This document shows, in pieces, positions 58,790 to 64,000 of a stretch of 64,000 nucleotides of DNA. The translations under genes were made by a program, and so were the position numbers. This stretch comes from Diphasiastrum complanatum. Taxonomy: Eukaryota; Streptophyta; Lycopodiopsida; Lycopodiales; Lycopodiaceae. Position 1 is the first letter of the stretch, and every line of letters starts with the position of its first letter. The notes beneath the pieces are model-generated. The model was not told where the DNA came from, did no database searches, and saw nothing but the letters and a program-made list of their open reading frames with translations. The stretch covers positions 27,186,572-27,250,571 of the forward strand of contig CM055107.1 in the NCBI GenBank assembly GCA_029204225.1, written 5' to 3'.

Positions 58790-60222
58790 CTACTAATCGA
58801 CTAATCGAAAATTTAATCTTCATCCAACTTTTATCCAGACCTCTAGATTTCTTCGTGTTTTTACATAGTTTGCATAACTACTCGGAAACATTTTACAGTG
58901 TCGACATTTTCAAGATTTTCACTTTTTGGGTTTTCTCCCACTTCGGCTTTTTCGCAAAATGCTAGATGTCTCAAATGTTAAGGAAATGACGTTAACGAAG
59001 ACCTTCACAATTTTCGCATGACAGTTTACGTTCAATTCTGCACAGTTACAATTTACGTTTAAATCTACAGACAAATCAGCTGCCTGAACCCTTAGAGAGT
59101 ATAATTGTAAAGGTAGACGAATCATGAATAGCTAGGAAGGAAAGAAAACCAAATCAAAGCACACTTTTTGTACCCCTAGCAGTATCAGAAAACTTGCAAA
59201 AAACCCAGGAAACAGCGATCAAGCAGTTGCCATAACAGGGATCATAAAACTTGTGGAGACCAGGCAAAACCAGTGAACAGGAAAACTTTTCTCACCTCTA
59301 GGAATACGCCACCCTTTATTCCATTGTAATTACTTGTCTGAAGCCCTGACTACAAACATAGATGAGTAGCAAAAGAATCCATAGTGTCAAAGTGTGCCAT
59401 CCGGGAACGCCGGCACAACGAACAAAGACAAGTTAATGCTCAGACGTTGAAGACATGCCACATTTTCACTCTTGCTAGATAATAAATAACCTTTAGGAAG
59501 CAAAATTGTAGGTCATGAAGGATTCCTGTGAATTTCGCTCCCTGCAAAAAAGAAAGCCATTACCATGGCTTGCAGTAAAATTTGCCAAATCCAATGCGAA
59601 ATAGTTCAAAGCTTGAGATTGTGAAGGACAAAACATCTGCCCACATGCATCCTTTTTGGCTTAAAAATCAAGGATGTGGGAGGGAGAGCTCTGGAGGTGG
59701 ACAACTTCTAGTTATATTGACCAATGGTTCCAGGATTTGCATAATAACTGTTTCGAGATATGCTAATTTTGAGGTCAACCTATTATTACCGAAGGATTTG
59801 ACTCTGTGCAGTTTGTCTCCAGGTATAATTCTTGGATGTGCTCAGTCTATTGTTAGGCTAAGAGTCCTGTTAATTCTAACACCTAATAAATGAACAAGAG
59901 TTTCGGAAGATCTCGAACAAAGAGAACCAACCGTAATTCTTAAACAAGAAAAGTACGTGACACTCCTTAAAAAACGCTAAAAACGTTAGACACAAAAAAT
60001 TTCAAGTAAGCAAAAATGAAAACGATATACTTTGTTGTGGGCAATGCCAAAAAACGTAAAACCATTAAGACAATCCAGATCGTCCGCAATCTGGTTTTGA
60101 GCTTCTGTCAAAGATTGAATTAGTCACATTGCAGCCTGTGACAGACACAGCTGCCCTGCTGATCGCTTGACTTCTATTTAACTAATCATGAGATATTTCA
60201 CTCGGTCCTCTCCCATGATGAA
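58790..60222. other. no recognisable gene; probable 3' flank of the PHD-like gene
   Basis: AT-rich DNA with short frames only. The 103-codon plus-strand frame at 59,582-59,893 shows no motif. The right part may be the 3' UTR of the minus-strand gene ending at 60,223. Confidence 0.4.
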
Positions 60223-60825
60223 CTAATCCACCGAACTAATCCCCGATGATGAACTGCTTGAATTCACCGATGCATAACGAAGCAGGGTTAGAGCCTCAGC
60301 GGCATCTTTTTCTGCAAGAAGTGTTGCCTGTAGTGCTGTCGTGGCTTTTGCCGCAGCCTTGTCAGAAACTAGCTTTAGCGCATCAGCTCGAGCCCTGGCC
60401 TCTTTGGCAGCCTTCCTTGCGCATTTTGCTTTAGTGTACGCAGCAGCAACACAATCGTCCAGATAAATTTGTGTCGCAGCATCCATTTCTATCGAAACAG
60501 TGGATGAACATTGACCTGCTGCATATTGTGGGGGCGTCACCATATAGGGATCTACAGGCTGTTTCTTTTCCGCTTGGACTGAATCCTGTGACAAAGAAGG
60601 AGGAAATTCTTCCATACCCACATTTTCGGAAGCTGCAGCTTCCTCACGTTTCTCACAAACACGGCACACATACAACGCCACATCAATAGTCTTGTGTGGA
60701 TAATACAGAAGCTTATCACAATGGCTATGCACAGAGCGTTGGCATTTGCAGCAGACGAGCATTGTACCAACATTCTGTTGTTGTCTTGAATTTTCTCGAT
60801 CCCCTGAACGCTTGAAACGATCCAT
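60223..60825 (-). CDS. small PHD-like zinc-finger protein with Ala/Lys-rich helix, 200 aa
   Basis: The start at 60,825 (MDRFKRSGDRENS) is preferred over the in-frame ATG at 60,981 because the extra N-terminus looks like leader sequence. Residues 25-57 have C25-x2-C28, H33-x2-C36 and C54-x2-C57 (CCKCQRSVHSHCD, then YVCRVC), the second half of a C4HC3 PHD finger; the first four-residue zinc set is absent. Residues about 115-185 form an Ala/Lys/Arg-rich helix (AAYTKAKCARKAAKEARAR). Plant RING/FYVE/PHD-type nuclear proteins have this arrangement, so a chromatin role is possible. The frame is intact, intronless and GC-richer than its surroundings. It could be a truncated copy or retrocopy of a longer gene, or a last exon. 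Confidence 0.55.
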   Translation of the reverse strand: MDRFKRSGDRENSRQQQNVGTMLVCCKCQRSVHSHCDKLLYYPHKTIDVALYVCRVCEKREEAAASENVGMEEFPPSLSQDSVQAEKKQPVDPYMVTPPQYAAGQCSSTVSIEMDAATQIYLDDCVAAAYTKAKCARKAAKEARARADALKLVSDKAAAKATTALQATLLAEKDAAEALTLLRYASVNSSSSSSGISSVD

Positions 60826-61135
60826 CGTCGTTGCCTCGGCACCACCTTCGAGAGCAATCACAAGGAGCAAGGAGAAAGGAGAATTCGGCTGGGAGAGAGC
60901 ACGGAGCAGAGAACGGAGGAAGGAGAAAATGGTTGAGAGAGGTGGCGTTCGTTGTTGTCGCTCAACCCAAAGTCGTGTCATCTCCAGGGATCAGGAAACT
61001 TCCTGCATCTCTTGAGAATGGAACCGGAAACTTCCTCCAGCTAAAATACCCTAAAATTGAGATGATCAAAAAGCTTACAAATGCATCTCTTCATAATGAA
61101 ATTGGCAACCTTTTTTTAAAAATCAAGATCTAAAA

Positions 61136-61440
61136 CATCCTAAAACAATAATGATGTGATATTGTATCACAAAGGCCTTGCCATGTCATCATAGCATGAA
61201 TCTTAAGATTATATGATTTGTTTAAACCAAAGTTCCAGGTACGGCACGGGGTGCCATGAACTTCCACGACACTTATTTTTTTTATTTTTTTAACCATATT
61301 TTTAGTGAAAAACCAAAAAAGAAAAAAACAGGTGCCATACCACGGCACGTGCGCCATGGTACGACACTTGCCACGGCACCTTGACCCCATGGCACTTGTG
61401 CCGTGGGGAAATTTGGTTTAAAGTGTTTTTTATGAATCAT
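61136..61440. repeat. dispersed repeat end plus GTGCCATGG-rich hairpin region
   Basis: 61,140-61,205 is the inverted copy of 14,305-14,375. It is followed by a stretch dense in CCATGG and GGCAC words, including CCACGGCACC and its inverse GGTGCCGTGG-type partner at 61,370-61,410. It may be one non-autonomous element, but its ends were not resolved. Confidence 0.4.
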
Positions 61441-61647
61441 TATTTTGTGCAATTATATTGTAGTTTCTAAATTTGGATTTTAGTTTGTTATTTTTTCAAA
61501 AAGTCAATTTAATATAAGTTTTGTAGAAAGTTGTTTTTCAAAGAAAGATGTTGATTCCAAAGTTTGAGTCAATTAAAATCCTAATTAAATAGGATAAATT
61601 TGTTATATGACTTTGTATAATTATTCTATATAATGAGTGTATAAAAT

Positions 61648-62082
61648 GATTATTCTGAATAACGTCTTGTTGATTTTCGAGATCGTTCCAATCGTTGTCG
61701 ATGTTTTGTTTTTTTGGTAGTCCTAATTGAATTTTGCTTTGTTTTGCAATACGATTTGTATGTTTTGGAAATATGCATCGCATCATGATTGAATGTTGCT
61801 TTTTAGATTTTGTTCAGATTCTGCGAATGGCAGATGCAAAAGTAGATGCTCTCTATAATAGTTTTCTGGATTCTTGTGGATGTTGTAATTGACAAATCGA
61901 ATGATTTGAGAAATTGTTCTTTTGTTTACTTGCTTTCCATTGTCAATGTAATGTGCGACATATTCAGCAAGGCAAAATTGGTGGTAGCAATTTTTTCTTG
62001 ACATGTACTGATCAATTTTTGTTTTGCAATTGATGTCGATAGATGAAGGTTCCAACATTTGAAGTTGGTGCTTTTTTTAAGA
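61648..62082 (-). pseudogene. second partial copy of the Helitron segment
   Basis: About 430 bp match 57,190-57,621 with few differences and in the same orientation. The frame MLEPSSIDINCKTKIDQYMS through NKRTISQIIRFVNYNI keeps the codons missing from the other copy. Flanks on both sides are unrelated, so it is a fragment dispersed or duplicated on its own. Confidence 0.85.
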
Positions 62083-62178
62083 TGACATAAATCTTAAGAT
62101 GTAGATGTACTTGCATTCAATTTCGAGTTGACAATGACGAATCATTTATGAAAGTCAACAATATATATTTTGCAATAA

Positions 62179-62423
62179 CGTCTTGGATTAAGTGCACAAC
62201 CGCCATCTTCAACTCGGCTTCAACGTAGCAAAGCTACATTACAAAGTCCTCTCTCATCATTGGAGGCTGATTCAAATGAGAATTTGCCAGTAGACTCTAA
62301 TGAGGAAGATGGATCGTCAACTTCTTCAGCTGAAAAGGAAATTCTTGATAATATTTCAAGCACTAAGTTGAGAGGACTTAGTGAGAATTCTTTGGAATTT
62401 GAATTGCAAAAAAAAAACATATA
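62179..62423 (+). other. open frame without ATG, acidic Ser-rich C-terminus
   Basis: The frame is open for 80 codons to TAA (PPSSTRLQRSKATLQSPLSS, EADSNENLPVDSNEEDG, STSSAEKEILDNISS). It reads like the low-complexity C-terminus of a larger protein, perhaps a transposase tail after a hAT dimerisation domain, but no diagnostic motif is present. 62,424-62,698 is very AT-rich without features. Confidence 0.3.
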
Positions 62424-62698
62424 ATTTATTTTAAGTGTTTTCAAAATCTGTGGATTCACTATAATTGGCTTCAAATGTATTATACGAGTTATTTTCATGG
62501 AAGTTAACTTAGACTATCAAAACACCATAAACGTCTGTATATTTTTGTTATTTTTAGTATTTTTTAATTTAAAAATTTTATTTAAAATTCTATTTTTTTG
62601 ACATTTTACAAGATTGTTTTTTGCTAAAAAGAATATTGTTTGCAAAAAAAAAATTGTGGTTTTTGGAAAATTTTCATGCAAAAGCATGTTTTTGGCAA

Positions 62699-63384
62699 TG
62701 TGAAAAGTATAGTACTAAGGACCATAAATGGATCTTTGAATGATCCACAAGGTTGATTTTGTTAAACAATCTATCAGAAACTAGTCATCAGAAAACAAGA
62801 TCTAGTTTAGCAGCTTGATAGAAAACAAGTAGAGACAATCAAAGCATTGATCAATAAGTGTAATGCAACTCCACACGTGTGGAAATAAGGCTGTAGTACG
62901 GCCTGTAGACAATGTTTACAAAGTGCCAAAGCTGGGTTTCATTGGAAATCAAGAGCAATCACCATACAATGAGAGGAAACACGAGTTTCTCCTTGAGGCT
63001 CCAAAAAGTTTCTATCTTCTCACTATGGAGAATGAGAATACATAGTAAAACACACTTCCTTTGCTAAGTTAGGTGAAAATTCAGCATATAATAAGGAAGT
63101 AGACACCACTTTCTTTTTCTAATGTGAAAACCCCAGCCTAGATCCAGGAGTCATGCTTGGTAGGTGCATGGTAGGTACAAATCTCATCATAAATCATGGT
63201 CTAGATCTTACAAAGTAGGAATCACTACCAAATGGACACAACCACTCCTCTTGACTCGTGGTAACCTACTTTAGGTGTGAATGTACAAGTGGCACTTTGG
63301 CCATTCAAGTAACCAACAAACAATATTGACAAAATGTACAATATTCTACATGGCTAGATTTGCCAATGTAGGCAATTTTTCACA
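62699..63384 (-). repeat. copia 3' LTR, 686 bp
   Basis: On the plus strand it runs from TGTGAAAAGTATAG to ...GCAATTTTTCACA, so the termini TGTGAAAA/TTTTCACA are perfect 8-bp inverted repeats. It sits directly after the polypurine tract (GAGGAGAAG on minus) of the copia element on its right. Confidence 0.85.
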
Positions 63385-64000
63385 CTTCTCCTCAAATCTA
63401 GCCTTGGAGATCACAACGCTTTTATCAATAACTCCAATTGAAGATCTAAACTTGACAAATGAATCTTTAGGTAAAGATTTAGTAAACAAATCAGCCAAGC
63501 AACTTGATGATGGCACGTGTTGGAGCTTGATCTCTTTAGCTTGCACTTTTTCCCTCACGAAATGATGAGCAATTTCGATGTGTTTGTTCCTAGCATGGAA
63601 TGTAGGACTAGTTGCAAGTGATTGGGCTGATTGGTTGTCACAATAGATGATAGGGATTTTCTCCTCCATGACATGAAGCTCCACCAATAGCCTTTTGAGC
63701 CACAAGACCTCCTTGCATGTTGATGTCAAGGCCTTGTATTCGGATTATGTGGAAGATAGGGAGATGGTATCTTGCTTTTTGGAAAGCCATGATACTACTC
63801 CATCACATAGAAAGGTGACAAAGGCACTTGTTGATCTTCTATCCCCTTTGTCACCTGCAAAATCCGAGTCACTATAGGCTCTTAAGCCAAGATTAGTTCC
63901 TCTATACAAAATGCCAAAATTCTTAGTGGATGAAATGTATCTAAGAACTCTTTTGGCCATCTTCCAATGTGAAACTAGAGGACTTTTCATGAATTGGCTT
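63385..64000 (-). pseudogene. copia RNase H, C-terminal part, running off the right edge
   Basis: The minus strand reads AKRVLRYISSTKNFGILYRG, AYSDSDFAGDKGDRRSTSAF, VSWLSKKQDTISLSST, then a TAA at 63,745-63,747, and continues in the same frame with SEYKALTSTCKEVLWLKRLL, YCDNQSAQSLATSPTFHARN and LADLFTKSLPKDSFVKF. A single nonsense codon is the only visible break, at the usual EAEYKAL motif. RT and the rest of the element would lie beyond 64,000. It is better preserved than most elements here. Confidence 0.9.

Overview
The window is nuclear DNA of a land plant, most likely a gymnosperm. Three things point there: a single plant gene spread over almost 30 kb by retrotransposon-filled introns, interstitial plant-type telomere repeats (CCCTAAA), and an 18S rRNA gene fragment whose variable positions look gymnosperm-like. 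There are no operons, ribosome binding sites or CRISPR arrays. The species assignment is inference.

The central feature is a complete, apparently intact phospholipase D zeta gene (PX-PH-type PLD) on the + strand, 16,658-46,357. I rebuilt it from 20 exons. Every exon joins in frame, giving 1,113 codons plus stop; both HKD catalytic motifs and the PX and PH regions are present. Intron 2 uses a GC-AG pair. Introns 1, 5, 13 and 18 are 3.3-8.8 kb and carry foreign material: an 18S rDNA fragment (intron 1), a decayed Ty3/gypsy fragment (intron 5), a hAT transposase pseudogene directly followed by an LTR-flanked but internally deleted Ty3/gypsy element (intron 13), and LINE, gypsy and copia debris (intron 18). 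A likely promoter with two CACGTG boxes lies at 15.6-16.0 kb.

Left flank, 1-15.5 kb: a mosaic of broken transposons. In order: the 5' part of a minus-strand copia element with its LTR; a LINE 3' end; a copia RNase H end with a 680-bp LTR; 3.7-8.9 kb with little that can be recognised except a 373-bp inverted-repeat element; a gypsy integrase scrap; a copia RT/RNase H fragment; a gypsy gag with primer-binding site and LTR; a long foldback element related to the 373-bp one; and a tRNA-like remnant.

Right flank, 46.4-64 kb: a copia gag scrap; an interstitial telomere block next to a C-rich run (48,960-49,045); an unrecognised, possibly spliced minus-strand coding region (49.5-50.9 kb); a 3.3-kb AT-rich array built of roughly 0.5-kb units and studded with a palindromic word (51.4-54.7 kb); a 136-bp TC microsatellite; a decayed Helitron Rep/helicase (55.7-58.8 kb) with a second partial copy at 61.6-62.1 kb; a small intronless candidate gene with half a PHD finger and an Ala/Lys-rich helix (60.2-60.8 kb, minus); and the 3' end of a copia element running off the right edge.

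Only PLD zeta is a confident functional protein gene. The PHD-like gene and the 49.5-50.9 kb region are candidates. Almost everything else is transposon debris. All assignments were made by reading translations and motifs by eye; no database search was run.
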